From assembly GCA_033964015.1 (NCBI GenBank), contig CM066921.1, positions 22,735,355-22,799,354 of the forward strand: a stretch of 64,000 nucleotides of DNA, read 5' to 3'. This document shows positions 22,701-29,295 of this stretch, one piece after another. Position 1 is the stretch's first letter; each line of letters begins with the position of its first letter. The notes beneath the pieces were generated by a model that worked only from the letters and a program-made list of their open reading frames with translations, had not been told where the DNA came from and searched no databases. The position numbers and the translations under genes were made by a program. This DNA comes from Scolanthus callimorphus (taxonomy: Eukaryota; Cnidaria; Anthozoa; Actiniaria; Edwardsiidae).

Positions 22701-23281
22701 TACTGAACTAACAAATATATAAAGCGTTCATTGATACTGGAAGTGATTACTGTAAGATTTTCATGGGTGCCAGACTATGCGTGGCTGTGTCCTCCATAAA
22801 CATTTTTACTATTAGCCTCTTTATCCCTTATTTAACTATTAGTCACCGAACGAAATCGAAATCGAGGTGACTATTCGCCGATAATCTACAGGAGCCTGAG
22901 GCGACTAATTGTTTAAGTGAAATAGGTGTATATGCCTCACTAATATAACGCTTCTCCGAGAAAAAGATATTTTGAGTGAACTTTGTTGCTAATGTCTCAT
23001 TCCACATTCTGCTGTGTAGGTTGCAAAAGTTCAAGATGACAATCGCCAATACGGTGATCTCGCAAGAAAACTCAAGCCTGGACTCGATGGACACGGGACA
23101 GCTGTTTGACTTGTTCGCAGTCGACAAGACTGGCAAACAGGAAGACAAATCGCGTGAACGGGAGACTGACAAGAAAAAGTCGTCCCTAAAGGCCACCCTA
23201 GAAGGGATGGGGGAACTGTGGGATGAGGAGCAATATGAGACTGAATATAACCTGGATAATTTTATTGGCTCACTCAAATGA
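1637..23281 (+). CDS. BTAF1: BTAF1 (TAF172/Mot1), TBP-removing SNF2 ATPase; 3' 21 exons of a split gene
   Basis: The encoded protein uses ATP to dissociate TATA-binding protein from DNA in the nucleus, and so redistributes TBP between promoters. Twenty-one exons joined by GT-AG introns with consistent phases give about 875 residues: 1637-1744, 2484-2636, 3604-3710, 4376-4577, 4945-5093, 5924-6076, 6438-6498, 7255-7331, 8006-8157, 8407-8484, 8553-8616, 9738-9803, 10208-10349, 11332-11462, 11874-11996, 14036-14184, 15427-15576, 18389-18466, 20137-20266, 22172-22263 and 23020-23281. They cover the last HEAT repeats, the linker and the full helicase: GLGKT (motif I), DEGH (motif II), LSGTPIQN (III), [11 protein letters not shown] (V) and [10 protein letters not shown] (VI). 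Collinearity with vertebrate BTAF1, as I remember it, is near complete. The N-terminal half is outside the window. One exon (2484-2636) has a one-base frame break. Introns are full of repeats. Confidence 0.95.
2484..2636 (+). CDS. BTAF1: BTAF1 exon with a one-base frame break
   Basis: The 5' part reads [16 protein letters not shown] and on to EHL, and the 3' part reads [20 protein letters not shown] in another frame. Both match the same HEAT segment of BTAF1. The exon is 153 bases, but its incoming phase 0 and outgoing phase 1 need 154. The missing base falls near 2550-2555 (TTGG where TTGGG would keep frame). This could be a sequencing or assembly error, or a real lesion. Confidence 0.85.
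2655..2704. repeat. Poly-G tract followed by poly-C
   Basis: A run of more than 20 G is followed after about 20 bases by a C-run. It could form a G-quadruplex or a G/C hairpin. Such homopolymers are also weak points for sequence accuracy. Confidence 0.8.
2847..3034. repeat. Long intronic hairpin (MITE-like)
   Basis: Bases from AGCAATAAAAGTACTTTCTG (2847) to about 2930 are mirrored by the inverted sequence ending AAAGTACTTTTATTGCT (3034). Arms are about 85 bases with a small loop near 2936. It lies in the BTAF1 intron 2637-3603. A related shorter hairpin (AGCAATAAAAAGCGG / CCGCTTTTATTGCT) sits at about 14366-14438 in another BTAF1 intron. Confidence 0.75.
3604..3710 (+). CDS. BTAF1: BTAF1 exon: HEAT repeat
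   Basis: Acceptor TTTTTACAG, donor GTATGA. It encodes (D)[19 protein letters not shown] and on to LPDKLLSK, corresponding to the vertebrate segment with AQELVNSLQVFE. The phase joins the preceding and following exons. Confidence 0.88.
3740..3795. repeat. Dispersed repeat, copy 1 (second copy at 8199-8256)
   Basis: The segment beginning AAAGAGCCTGTGTCAGC and containing TTGACAGCATAGCAACATA recurs in the same orientation in the intron after the exon ending at 8157. It is noncoding and its boundaries are not resolved. Confidence 0.6.
4014..4182. repeat. Direct 40-bp repeats flanking a 90-bp spacer
   Basis: GGGGTAGTTATATATCTAGA and the 20 bases after it occur at about 4014 and again at about 4141, inside the BTAF1 intron 3711-4375. 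Each copy contains a near-palindrome around TCTAGA. Origin unknown. Confidence 0.75.
4376..4577 (+). CDS. BTAF1: BTAF1 exon: HEAT repeats
   Basis: It encodes [20 protein letters not shown], then [17 protein letters not shown], and on to [10 protein letters not shown]. This matches the vertebrate YPSTAVRHMAARCVGV segment. The donor is AC|GTATCC, and reading straight through instead runs into AT-rich noncoding sequence. The phase is carried by C + AT across the next intron. Confidence 0.92.
4945..5093 (+). CDS. BTAF1: BTAF1 exon: HEAT repeats
   Basis: It encodes [20 protein letters not shown], then [20 protein letters not shown], ending LISLMPLE at donor GAG|GTAAGT. This is almost identical to the vertebrate segment IVPYIVLLVVPVLGRMSDQ. 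Confidence 0.95.
5265..5297. repeat. GC hairpin
   Basis: GCGCGCGCT and AGCGCGCGC face each other around an 8-base AT-rich loop, within the BTAF1 intron 5094-5923. The rest of that intron shows no gene. Confidence 0.7.
5924..6076 (+). CDS. BTAF1: BTAF1 exon: linker into the ATPase
   Basis: It encodes [20 protein letters not shown], then [20 protein letters not shown], ending [11 protein letters not shown]. This is the conserved entry to the SNF2 domain ([14 protein letters not shown] across the next splice). Acceptor TTTATGTAG, donor CAG|GTGTGT. Confidence 0.95.
6438..6498 (+). CDS. BTAF1: BTAF1 exon: SNF2 Q-motif region
   Basis: It encodes [20 protein letters not shown], split after the first base of the next Asp codon. 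Donor GACG|GTATCC. Confidence 0.95.
7255..7331 (+). CDS. BTAF1: BTAF1 exon: Walker A (motif I)
   Basis: It encodes [20 protein letters not shown] and on to QAYK. GLGKT is the ATP-binding P-loop, and its Lys is intact. Donor AAG|GTAACATC, whose sequence is repeated many times just downstream. Confidence 0.95.
7332..7770. repeat. Intronic minisatellite copying the splice donor
   Basis: About eight imperfect units of roughly 50-55 bp carry AGGTAACATCATCTCTACCT followed by TGGGATTTACTCAACATGGG and a TATAGAGAACTTACT-like link. The first unit starts exactly at the donor of the exon ending at 7331. Nearly all units therefore carry an AG|GTAACATC donor-like site. A diverged extra unit (GCAAGGTAGCATCTACACCT) lies at about 7940-7960. 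The stretch 7775-7930 between them is AT-rich without a gene. Confidence 0.8.
8006..8157 (+). CDS. BTAF1: BTAF1 exon: motif Ia region
   Basis: It encodes [20 protein letters not shown], then [20 protein letters not shown], ending [10 protein letters not shown]. It contains the CPPTLTGHW motif typical of BTAF1/Mot1. Donor CG|GTAAGA. Confidence 0.95.
8270..8395 (-). repeat. Dispersed repeat with GCCCGTGAAAATTC end
   Basis: On the minus strand it begins ACTAGCTGATGCCCGTGAAA and continues through a segment also found at 51357-51500 on the plus strand. It lies just upstream of the BTAF1 exon at 8407. Confidence 0.6.
8407..8484 (+). CDS. BTAF1: BTAF1 exon: SNF2 core
   Basis: It encodes (R)[20 protein letters not shown] and on to DGDFFK. 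VASYD matches the conserved helicase strand before motif II. Donor AA|GTAAGA. Confidence 0.93.
8553..8616 (+). CDS. BTAF1: BTAF1 exon: motif II (DEGH)
   Basis: It encodes (K)[20 protein letters not shown] and K. DEGH replaces the more usual DEAH box, as it does in vertebrate BTAF1 (DEGHVIKNGKTK). Donor AAG|GTAAGA. Confidence 0.95.
8697..8960. repeat. 70-bp tandem repeat, about 3.7 units
   Basis: Units start near 8697, 8767, 8837 and 8907. Each carries ATTTCATATGGGAAYATATG and CACATTAGGCTTGCACTGCA. They lie in the BTAF1 intron 8617-9737. The rest of that intron (8960-9737) is repeat-like, with no gene. Confidence 0.8.
9738..9803 (+). CDS. BTAF1: BTAF1 exon: motif III
   Basis: It encodes [20 protein letters not shown] and IQ, and SGTPIQN is completed by the next exon. 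Acceptor TTCCAG, donor CAG|GTATCA. Confidence 0.95.
10208..10349 (+). CDS. BTAF1: BTAF1 exon: post-motif III
   Basis: It encodes [20 protein letters not shown], then [20 protein letters not shown], ending SSKEQEA(G). The ARYGKPIL segment is a BTAF1/Mot1 signature. Donor G|GTCACT is weak but phase-consistent. Confidence 0.93.
10357..10680 (+). repeat. MITE family with CACTAGT-type ends, copy 1
   Basis: It contains the GAGGTCTAATTGTTTTAGTA and CCAATCAGAGTGCAGCATTG segments. The same family recurs in the same orientation at 12255-12495 in another BTAF1 intron. The ends carry ACTAGT-rich inverted sequence. Confidence 0.6.
11332..11462 (+). CDS. BTAF1: BTAF1 exon: SNF2 lobe linker
   Basis: It encodes (G)[20 protein letters not shown], then [20 protein letters not shown] and [14 protein letters not shown] is the conserved hinge before the second RecA-like lobe. 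Confidence 0.95.
11874..11996 (+). CDS. BTAF1: BTAF1 exon: second lobe, variable part
   Basis: It encodes [20 protein letters not shown], then a Ser/Asp/Glu-rich stretch, then STHIFQ at donor CAG|GTACAT. It matches the vertebrate [10 protein letters not shown]...HVFQ segment. About 114 bp downstream its 3' end and donor are duplicated. Confidence 0.93.
12087..12124 (+). repeat. Duplicate of the preceding exon end and donor
   Basis: The 38 bases around CCACTCATATATTCCAGGTA are nearly identical to 11972-12009, which spans the 3' end of the exon ending at 11996 and its donor. This leaves a second donor-like CAG|GTACAT in the intron. Confidence 0.85.
12255..12495 (+). repeat. MITE family with CACTAGT-type ends, copy 2
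   Basis: It shares GGCGAGAGG, TAATTGTTTTAGT and CAATCAGAACACAGCATTGA with the copy at 10357-10680, in the same orientation. Confidence 0.6.
12529..13847. mobile_element. TTAA-flanked foldback element
   Basis: TTAA stands on both sides (12525-12528 and 13848-13851). The termini are inverted repeats of about 35 bases, beginning AGTGCRTATCAYCCCTGAAA and running through GAGCGAAATGGGAC. Imperfect inverted arms extend far inward; for example, the segments around AACAATTGTT and GGAGGCACGCTA near 12825-12880 are mirrored near 13350-13425. There is no coding ORF. TTAA duplications are typical of piggyBac-type insertion, but the TIR itself is not one I recognise. It lies in the BTAF1 intron 11997-14035. 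Confidence 0.7.
14036..14184 (+). CDS. BTAF1: BTAF1 exon: second RecA lobe start
   Basis: It encodes [20 protein letters not shown], then [20 protein letters not shown], ending QHAAKLVAL(K). LRKVCNHP is the SNF2 motif IV region. Donor AA|GTACGT. Confidence 0.95.
14801..14976. mobile_element. Inverted-repeat MITE
   Basis: Arms of about 75 bases (AAATCTCGTTTTGCGTGCGT... and its inverse ending ACGCACAAAAAACGAGAT) surround a short centre near 14880-14905. A smaller inverted element (CATACAACAACA / TGTTGTTGTATG, about 14983-15071) abuts it. Together they seem to have landed inside a unit of the 43-bp repeat, since GTGATTTCCGATACTGTTTC at 14771 is a stranded unit fragment. Confidence 0.7.
15073..15426. 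repeat. 43-bp minisatellite copying the splice acceptor
   Basis: About eight units of 43 bp carry CTGTTTCTATTCCTATAG followed by GCAGCTTCAGTAGTGATTTC and CGGTG. The last unit runs straight into the BTAF1 exon, whose true acceptor is TTCCTATAG|GCAGCTT. The units thus copy the polypyrimidine tract, the AG and the first exon bases. Use of an upstream copy would read CAG CTT CAG and then a stop within a few codons. Confidence 0.85.
15427..15576 (+). CDS. BTAF1: BTAF1 exon: second lobe
   Basis: It encodes (K)[20 protein letters not shown], then [20 protein letters not shown], ending LDIVEKDLL(K). It matches the vertebrate QLLLDCG and [18 protein letters not shown] segments. The acceptor choice (TATAG|GCAG) is fixed by the AA + G codon across the intron. 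Confidence 0.95.
15577..16348 (+). other. Intron segment with no gene seen
   Basis: Unstructured intronic sequence. An imperfect inverted pair starts near 15590 (CACCTATTTCAGAAAAGGTTG) and 15815 (AACCTTTTCTGGAATGGGTG), suggesting a MITE of about 260 bp with ends at about 15588 and 15843. Confidence 0.5.
16350..16587. mobile_element. MITE with AACCTCGTCCCCAGGGTCTT ends
   Basis: About 40-base inverted ends (AGCAACCTCGTCCCCAGGGT..., mirrored to 16587) contain a second inverted pair around CAAAATGGCGGTTGACT and CCCAGGGTCTTCTC. Half-copies of the terminal motif occur at 33827-33850, just before the BTB gene, and near 41410. Confidence 0.7.
16606..16688 (-). repeat. tRNA-like sequence, possible SINE head
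   Basis: On the minus strand, TGGCGCAATGTGCTAAG resembles an RNA polymerase III A box. About 35 bases on, GGGTTCGACTAC resembles a B box. Stem pairing is too poor for a functional tRNA. It may be a decayed tRNA gene or a tRNA-derived SINE. Confidence 0.45.
17404..17547. mobile_element. Short MITE with AATTAAGAAAAAA ends
   Basis: GCTGAACAATTAAGAAAAAA at the left is mirrored by TTTTTTCTTAATTGAACAAG at the right, about 145 bp in all. Within an intron of BTAF1. Confidence 0.6.
17867..18085. mobile_element. G-rich-end MITE, copy 1
   Basis: The ends TCTAGGGGGGAAGACTCCCC and GGGGAGTCTTCCCCAGGG are inverted. The flanks AGTATTCT and AGTATTTC look like a decayed 8-bp duplication. Same family as 41846-42218 and 57648-58054. 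Confidence 0.6.
18389..18466 (+). CDS. BTAF1: BTAF1 exon: second lobe
   Basis: It encodes (K)[20 protein letters not shown] and on to HSIVH(R). YLRLDG is the SNF2 motif IV/V bridge. Acceptor TTCATCAG, donor AG|GTATAC. Confidence 0.93.
19084..19119. repeat. Perfect hairpin
   Basis: AATATCGGCTCGCAT and ATGCGAGCCGATATT face each other around a 6-base loop. It is followed by GCTCGGAGCGAGCGTAGCGA, a motif shared with 28856-28880. Other intronic sequence between 18467 and 20136 shows no gene. Confidence 0.8.
20137..20266 (+). CDS. BTAF1: BTAF1 exon: motif V
   Basis: It encodes (R)[20 protein letters not shown], then [20 protein letters not shown], ending DLQ. This is nearly identical to vertebrate BTAF1 and contains the [10 protein letters not shown] motif V. 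Acceptor TTTTTTCAG, donor CAG|GTATGT. Confidence 0.97.
20710..20945. repeat. Degenerate CCACCCTGGAATTC tandem repeat
   Basis: Several variants of ACCACCCTGGAATTC recur here, opening false ORFs on the minus strand. Intronic. Confidence 0.6.
21316..21472. mobile_element. MITE with GAGCACATTTCGTATGACTG ends
   Basis: GAGCACATTTCGTATGACTG (left) is mirrored by CAGTCATACGAAATCTGCTC (right), with the arms continuing through TGAAAAGTACCG. The ends resemble those of the MITEs at 25045-25192 and 60057-60186. Confidence 0.7.
21524..21970. repeat. 127-bp tandem array with CRE palindromes
   Basis: About 3.5 units at a spacing near 127-129 bp each begin CAAGGTCACGTGGCATGACG. Two units carry the perfect 20-bp palindrome TGACGTCATCGATGACGTCA (21539-21558 and 21795-21814), the second carries a one-base variant, and the fourth is decayed. 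CACGTG and TGACGTCA are canonical E-box and CREB/ATF sites, so the array could bind bZIP/bHLH factors; that is inference. It lies in the BTAF1 intron 20267-22171. Confidence 0.8.
22172..22263 (+). CDS. BTAF1: BTAF1 exon: motif VI
   Basis: It encodes [20 protein letters not shown] and on to [10 protein letters not shown](G). DRAHRIGQ holds the arginine finger of motif VI. Acceptor TTGGTAG, donor GG|GTATGT. Confidence 0.97.
23020..23281 (+). CDS. BTAF1: BTAF1 last coding exon
   Basis: It encodes (G)[20 protein letters not shown], then [20 protein letters not shown], a lysine-rich stretch, and [20 protein letters not shown] with K and stop TGA (23279-23281). This matches the vertebrate C-terminus (LWDQEQYDSEYSLENF). 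Confidence 0.97.
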
Positions 23282-23299
23282 GGCTTGCTTTAGCACGCA

Positions 23300-24057
23300 A
23301 ACCAGGTTTGCTATAGCGTCACTCATACATGTGGCTTGGCTATAGGGTCAATCAAACATGTGGCTTGGCTAAAGTGTCAATCAAGCTTGTGGCTTGTCAA
23401 TCAGACATGTGGCTTGGCTATAGGGTCCATCAGACATGTGGCTTGGCTATAGCGACACATATAGGTGGCTTGGCTATAGCGACACATATAGGTGGCTTGG
23501 CTATAGGGTCAATCAAACGTGGCTTGGCTAAAGTGTCAATCAAACATGTGGCTTGTCAATCAGACGTGGCTTGGCAATAGGGTCCATCAAACATGTGGCT
23601 TGGCTATAGAGTCAATCAAACATGTGCCTTGGCTATAGCGACACATATAAGTGGCTTGGCTATAGCGACACATATAAGTGGCTTGGCTATAGCGACACAT
23701 ATAAGTGGCTTGGCTATAGCGACACATATAAGTGGCTTGGCTATAGCGACACATATAAGTGGCTTGGCTATAGCGACACATATAAGTGGCTTGGCTATAG
23801 CGACACATACAGATGGCTTGGCTATAGCGACACATATAAGTGGCTTGGCTATAGCGACACATATAAGTGGCTTGGCTATAGCGACACATATAAGTGGCTT
23901 GGCTATAGCGACACATATAATGTGCTTGGCTATAGCGACACATATAAGTGGCTTGGCTATAGCGACACATATAAGTGGCTTGGCTATAGCGACACATATA
24001 AGTGGCTTGGCTATAGCGACACATATAAGTGGCTTGGCTATAGGGTCAATCAAACAG
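23300..24057. repeat. 27-bp minisatellite just 3' of the BTAF1 stop
   Basis: About 16 nearly identical 27-bp units (GTGGCTTGGCTATAGCGACA + CATATAA) follow a set of more diverged 27-29 bp units. The period is a multiple of three and most frames lack stops, so long false ORFs open on both strands. It lies between the BTAF1 stop and AATAAA at 24128, so it may be transcribed as 3' UTR. Confidence 0.9.
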
Positions 24058-24127
24058 GCTTGCCTGTCGCCTCACCTAACATAGCGATCCATCTTGCTGG
24101 CGTTTTGAGCAACATGTGAGTCACTTA

Positions 24128-24133
24128 AATAAA
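24128..24133 (+). terminator. Candidate BTAF1 polyadenylation signal
   Basis: AATAAA is the first clear signal after the minisatellite, about 850 bases after the stop codon. Use is inferred from position only. Confidence 0.4.
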
Positions 24134-24357
24134 GCCGGACAACATATTCCGCGTACCAGACGGATTTCTGTGATATTCAGAATTATACGATTAACCGATT
24201 TCAGAGCTACATGCACAGGAGCCTTTTGGGGTTCTCATTCGACAACGTGATTCGACAGTATGACTCGACGTGCTTGGTAATTGTCTTGCGTTTGTATCTT
24301 CTGAGACAGTTTGAGCAATTGCCTCAACTCCTTCTCACATCCGGTGGCCACCTTGGA

Positions 24358-24759
24358 TAGACCTTTCCGAAGTTTTTCTTATTTCCACAGGAGGCCACGG
24401 AGAAAACTTCCATCACCATAGCTGGAAAGAGCAGCCTAAAATTAATAAAATTGGAAAGTTTCAGAGGAAGTCTTTTGAAGAAATAGCCTGGCAAATTTCT
24501 CGAATTTTGTGTACGTTCGTATAGGATTTGCGACCAAGCCTCCAAAGTTTGCATACTCGGTTGGCAAGATTTCTCTTTCTCGTTTGCCGAACGAACCGGT
24601 ATTAAAATCGCGAACTTTACCTTGCCATGTCTTCGTTATTTCAAACGATTTTCCGCTCAAACTTTCCCATTTCACTAATTTTTTGCTCTATCCAGCTATG
24701 GTGCTGGATTGTTTCTCCGTGGCCTCCTGTGGAAATAAGAAAAACTTCGGAAAGGTCTA
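24358..24759. mobile_element. MITE with TAGACCTTTCCGAAG ends
   Basis: TAGACCTTTCCGAAGTTTTT and the next ~30 bases (through GGAGGCCACGGAGAAA) are mirrored at the right end. Flanking TA would fit a Tc1/mariner-type target, but this is tentative. Short ORFs inside are artefacts. Confidence 0.65.
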
Positions 24760-24867
24760 TTAAGTGCGTCAAAAACGTATTGCCTGGTCACCAAGCATGT
24801 CGAAACTGTCGAATGAAGCTGTCGAATGAAGCTGACTTGTGCGCGTAGCTTTCAGGTTTCCTTTTAC

Positions 24868-25312
24868 TACGATTTCATAATTCTGCGAACTCCCAATTTA
24901 CATTTTCGAACTCCAAACTGCGTTTTGGTTTCCGTCCATCAAACCTTTCAAGAGAGGCGCATGGATTTTGTGCTACGTTTCGTTTGCATTGAATGGTGGA
25001 AAATTTGGTTTTGAAGCCTACAATTGTAGCTAGTCCTCAGCTAGTCCTTAGAGCGGTTTTCATAAGACTGTAGTAAAACCAATCGCAAAGTAATTGCACC
25101 AATTCTGAACAAAACCTATAGGAGTAATAACAAAGTAGTTACCAATTACTCACGACAGTCATCCGAAATGCGCTCTATTAGCTTAAAAAAACTCTCAAAG
25201 CGGCCTGTGTGAAATCACCCAGAGCTGCACTCGTTTGATTGACGGAAGCCAAACCGCGGTTTGTTAGTTGGCGTAGAGTTCGCAGAATTATGACGATTGC
25301 AGTAAGGTCTGA
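24868..25312. mobile_element. MITE (CATAATTCTGCGAACT ends) hosting a nested MITE
   Basis: CATAATTCTGCGAACTCCCA at the left is mirrored by GAGTTCGCAGAATTATGACG at the right. Inner arms carry TTTGGTTTCCGTCCATCAAA and its inverse. The middle (25045-25192) is a different inverted element. A relative without the nested piece is at 39236-39524. Confidence 0.6.
25045..25192. mobile_element. Nested MITE, family also at 60057-60186
   Basis: TAGAGCGGTTTTCATAAGAC and the inverted end CATCCGAAATGCGCTCTATT enclose a segment with AACCAATCGCAAAGTAATTG. The same segment lies inverted at 60057-60186. Confidence 0.65.
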
Positions 25313-26249
25313 TTGACGGGGGAAAGAACACCGCGGTTTGGCGATTGGAACTTGAAAGTGTGAGTGCGCAGAATTATGAAAATGGTAGTAATGGTGAAGA
25401 GGTGCTTGCTTTGTATGTCACTGAGACCGGGAATTAACACACAAGCCAGTGTAACAACTTATCCTGCCATTCTCTGTTAGATACGAGACACTGTTATGAC
25501 GTGCCCATTGACAGAGAATACTAGGGCATTCACACAAAAACGTTTGGATGAACCAGAATAATATATTCGAGTTTTTACATTAAAATCTGCAACTCTAGAG
25601 CTCAGACTCGATAACAATTTGTCGATTTTACCATCGTACGCATTGCTACGCGACCTCAAAATTCACTGTTGCGATTGGCAATTTTACGCAAGAAAATTGT
25701 AATGTCAATTGTGTTGGAGCAGAAAGTCATACATTTGAGGCAAGGAAGCCAAAGGATAGCTTGAAACCATTTTGGTTGATTGGAAATCAATGTCGACCCA
25801 CTGAAGTAGCCGAATCCAGCGTTTCGGTTTGATTGGCCACTAAAAATCGCCAACTGTCCATCGCAAGATAGAATTTTGAGGTCGCGTATACATAGAGTGT
25901 TAAGACAATATACTATGTACTGGGAATACATCAACTGTAAGGGGGAGGGCGACGAGTGCAGGGGAAGAGATGACGAGGGCAGGAGAAGAGAGGACGAGCG
26001 TTTCGGCGTTTCGGTTTGATTGACGGCTAAAAATCGCCCATCGCAAGGTTGCGCCGCAACTCTAAAGGATAAATATTCTTTAAGTTTCACAATTGTGATT
26101 ACTTGATTTCATTGTTTTCTGTCTGTTTCGCCTGTTTGTGTGCGTTTTGGGTGCTTGTGTATGTAGACCAAGGGAAAAAAGGTCTTGCTCAGCCAAGATG
26201 GCATCGGGCACGAACTTGAAACTTAGATCAGTTCCTTCATCTATAGCAA

Positions 26250-26400
26250 GAGGCTGTTTGCAGTATACTGAAACTGCTTACAGTATACCGAGACGTAAAC
26301 GTTTCCCAGGGGGGGGGGGGGGTGCAGTATACTGAAACTGCTTACAGTATACCGAGACGTAAACGTTTCCCAGAGGGGGGGGGGGGGGGGGACTCCCATA
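26250..26400. repeat. Tandem duplication ending in G-runs, then a G-rich-end MITE fragment
   Basis: GCAGTATACTGAAACTGCTT and ACAGTATACCGAGACGTAAA occur twice (about 26258 and 26322), each followed by a long G-run. At 26385-26460 the left end of the G-rich-end MITE family follows (GGGGACTCCCATATTTTTGG...TGCTCGTCGTACC). Confidence 0.7.
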
Positions 26401-26462
26401 TTTTTGGGGCGGGGTTGCTCGTCGTACCTTTTAGGGTTCCCCTCAGCGGGGGGTAAAAACAA

Positions 26463-26524
26463 AATGGCGGACAAGAGAACGATGTTTCTCGAGTATCTGC
26501 AAGTTTTAGTGAATTTTCCTATTT
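26463..26524 (+). repeat. 60-bp segment shared with 43668-43733
   Basis: AAGAGAACGATGTTTCTCGA and the following CAAGTTTT-GTGAA occur at both sites in the same orientation after an ATGGCG. It lies outside the bounded LINE, so it is an independent repeat. Confidence 0.6.
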
Positions 26525-27444
26525 TCACTCGGGAATAGTGTGCGACATATAAGATATAATTTACATAATCAATTCAGTTGGTTTTGAGATCTCGCGCTAG
26601 ATGCCGCTTTCTGGTTACGCTCCTCAACACGGTCAAGACTTCCTTCAAATCCACCTTCAAGAATGAAAGTCTACTCCTTCGTTTACATCTCAAGTATTAT
26701 TTGGTGCTGTTTTAGCTTGGCTTGTGGTCGCTTGGCTTGGTGCTTTTTCGAAGTTGTGTAATGTGCTTCACTTTATGCTTATTCGGCTATTAGCTTAAAA
26801 CCGGAGTTCCATTTTGTTTTATAGGTTTCCAGTGGAACCCATGTGCTTTGCCTGTTGCATTTCACTCGTTCTTAAACCGTCCTGAGTTCGTCGGAGTTTG
26901 GCCAGTTATTACGTAAGATTACGACCACACGCGTCTCCCGTCGGTGTTTCGGGGCATTTTCACTCTCACGAGCTCTATTTGTTTCTGGCATCTTTCGTCG
27001 TAACTCGGCTACCGCGTAGAAGTAAACGAGGTATATTTAGTGTGGTAGGTGTACATTCCCGTGTCACATTTCCTTATCAGCGTCATGAACTTTTACATGT
27101 TTGGATTGCAACATCAGTATATCGTTTGCTCTTCGCGCCTATACATGGAAATATAGATGTCTTTGGTTGCAGATTATAGAGCCTTCTTGTACGTAACGTT
27201 GTGTGCATTTATGTCTTCTGTTTGCTCTGTAGTTTGTCGGTGTTGTGGCTCCTGTGTGTTTGTCCGCGTTTTGCTGGTAGGCCCGACTCACCTGATTTTA
27301 TGTTGATTTTTTATTGTCAGTCGCCTGCAGTTAATTAGGCTCACCTTACGTGTTCGCTGGCTTTTGTATTTCCCTCCCTGCTTTTGGTTCTTATATACTT
27401 CAACATTTGTAAACCCCCATCTCTTAATTTCTCAAGCACATTAA
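26525..27444 (+). other. No gene recognised
   Basis: A 93-codon ORF (26898-27179) is open but shows no domain, no splice logic and no relatives I recognise. I treat this stretch as noncoding or decayed repeat. Confidence 0.5.
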
Positions 27445-28099
27445 GGCCTGGGATCCGAAATGGACTTGGGGCTAGCCCCCAAAAACGCAAAATGTGCCTT
27501 AAATTGCTTTAATCTATTTTAGGAAGGCTAATTTTTGGCACAGTGATAAAACTGGACGAACTTAATATTTGGTGCTATAACTTAGTACGGAGTGACGTCA
27601 CAAGGTATGTCACGTGACAAAACAGTAAATTGCTTTTCCGGTGATGGAGAAAACATCTTTACAATAGAGCTTTGGTGAAAATGGATAGACCTCAGCAATA
27701 GAAACATAGTACCGTTTTGGCTGCTGAACTATTATTTACTGTTAACGAGATATAAGGGTCGGAATCAGGTCATGTGACCTAATTAATATATCAGCCCCTT
27801 AAAGCACCTTAAAGGAGCAAACGTTTTCCACATGTAAAAACGTCACTATGTAGAACCCAAAGAGAGAAATATTATTAGCTAGTAACTTTTCAAAAAGGAG
27901 TGAAACTAGAAAATTTTTAAACTTTGAAAAGTGAAAATGGTCAATGGTCACGTGACGAGTGTATCAGCCGAAATTCCATACTAAAACATTTCACTCGATG
28001 AATGTTAACTATCCTGAAAATTTCATGCTCCATCATTAATGATTAGAAAAGATATTTGAAGTTTTGTAATTTTGTCGATTTTCTGGGCTGACCCAGGCC
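27445..28099. mobile_element. TTAA-flanked element with GGCCTGGG ends
   Basis: TTAA at 27441-27444 and 28100-28103 flank the inverted termini GGCCTGGG...CCCAGGCC. Subterminal GGGCTAGCCC/CCAAAAACGCAAAATG is loosely mirrored at the right. There is no ORF. TCACGTGAC or similar motifs recur at about 27608, 27772 and 27949. Confidence 0.6.
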
Positions 28100-29295
28100 T
28101 TAATACACTTGAGTTTGCTGTCTCCCCCACTCTTATTTTCACGCTGTAGGGAAGCCCCCTCTATAGCTGGGCTGGGATACGTTTGTAAGTGTATTACGTA
28201 TTCTGGTATTTTGGGGTCTCAAAAATTTAGTTACGGCGTACTAGTGGATATAGGGTAAGACAGACCACAAAATGTGTCGTCGTGATTGTGAGGCTCAACA
28301 GCCGTCCAGCCAGCCGGTTGAAGCGACCTCGAATAAAATCGTGTTATGCAAAACGCGCCCGGCTGGAAATCTCGTCCTTTCGTAGCGAATCATTCTTCGT
28401 AGCGAATATGTTGCTGCTCCTAACTTCGCAGCAACAAAATGGCTAGAAGATTTGACTACGATTACTTCGGAGTGTGGACGAAATCCTGGCGCAGGAGAAT
28501 GTTTGTATGGAGGGGAAAGATCCCCGAAGCCTTATTGAGTTGATCGAAAGCTTACTAGAACCATTCGATGTGTTAAAACAGGCGTTTTAATGTCAAGAAA
28601 GAATTGAGGATTTAAGGTTGAATTGAATTCAGAGTTTAAGTGTGGCTGATCAACATATAGATTCCTACTGCATGCGAACAATAATAATGGGCTAGTTTTG
28701 ATAAGAATTTAATATTTCATCCAAAATATAACATTTGTCTAAAAAAAACGATGCGTCGGGAAAATCGACTCGTTAAACACAAAAATTGCAACAATAATAC
28801 ATCTAGCATTAGTTTGGTACAAAAGTAAACCAATAAAGACCAAATTCTAGTTTTTGCTCGCTCGGAGCGAGCGCAGCGAGCGGAGAGCAAGTCTAATCTT
28901 GCCTTCATTTGCACGTTAGTATGCATTACGTGCCGCTTTACATTTGTTTTTTATACTGTTTTACAAACCCTGATTGCAGCCTCTTGTTTTCTTGTACCTG
29001 TGGTGCATGCGCAGTACGATTATTTTCTGATCGGCGAGTGTCATTTTGGGTTCCGTGGCACGCCTTCCCGTGCTCCTTTGCACAGGTAGATTCTTTCCTC
29101 GTGGGCTAGCTGTTCGATGTGGATGTTTATTGGGAAGTTTGGCTGAGATTATCGGTAAGTTAAAGCTATTAATTGCCTCAATTACCTTTTAACAAGTTAT
29201 CGCAGCTTTCAAAGCGTATTTTTCACTGGTGTGAGAACATTTTCACTGCCGTTTCTCCCGAGTTCTAGAGAGAATTCGAAGGCACGACCATCATA

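Noticed and set aside
23300..24057. CRISPR-like array
   Set aside because: Units are contiguous with no unique spacers, and the context is a eukaryotic 3' flank.
23587..24119. Long ORFs of 145-165 codons on both strands
   Set aside because: They are produced by the 27-bp minisatellite; the period is a multiple of three and units lack stops. Repetition in several frames at once shows no single frame is selected.
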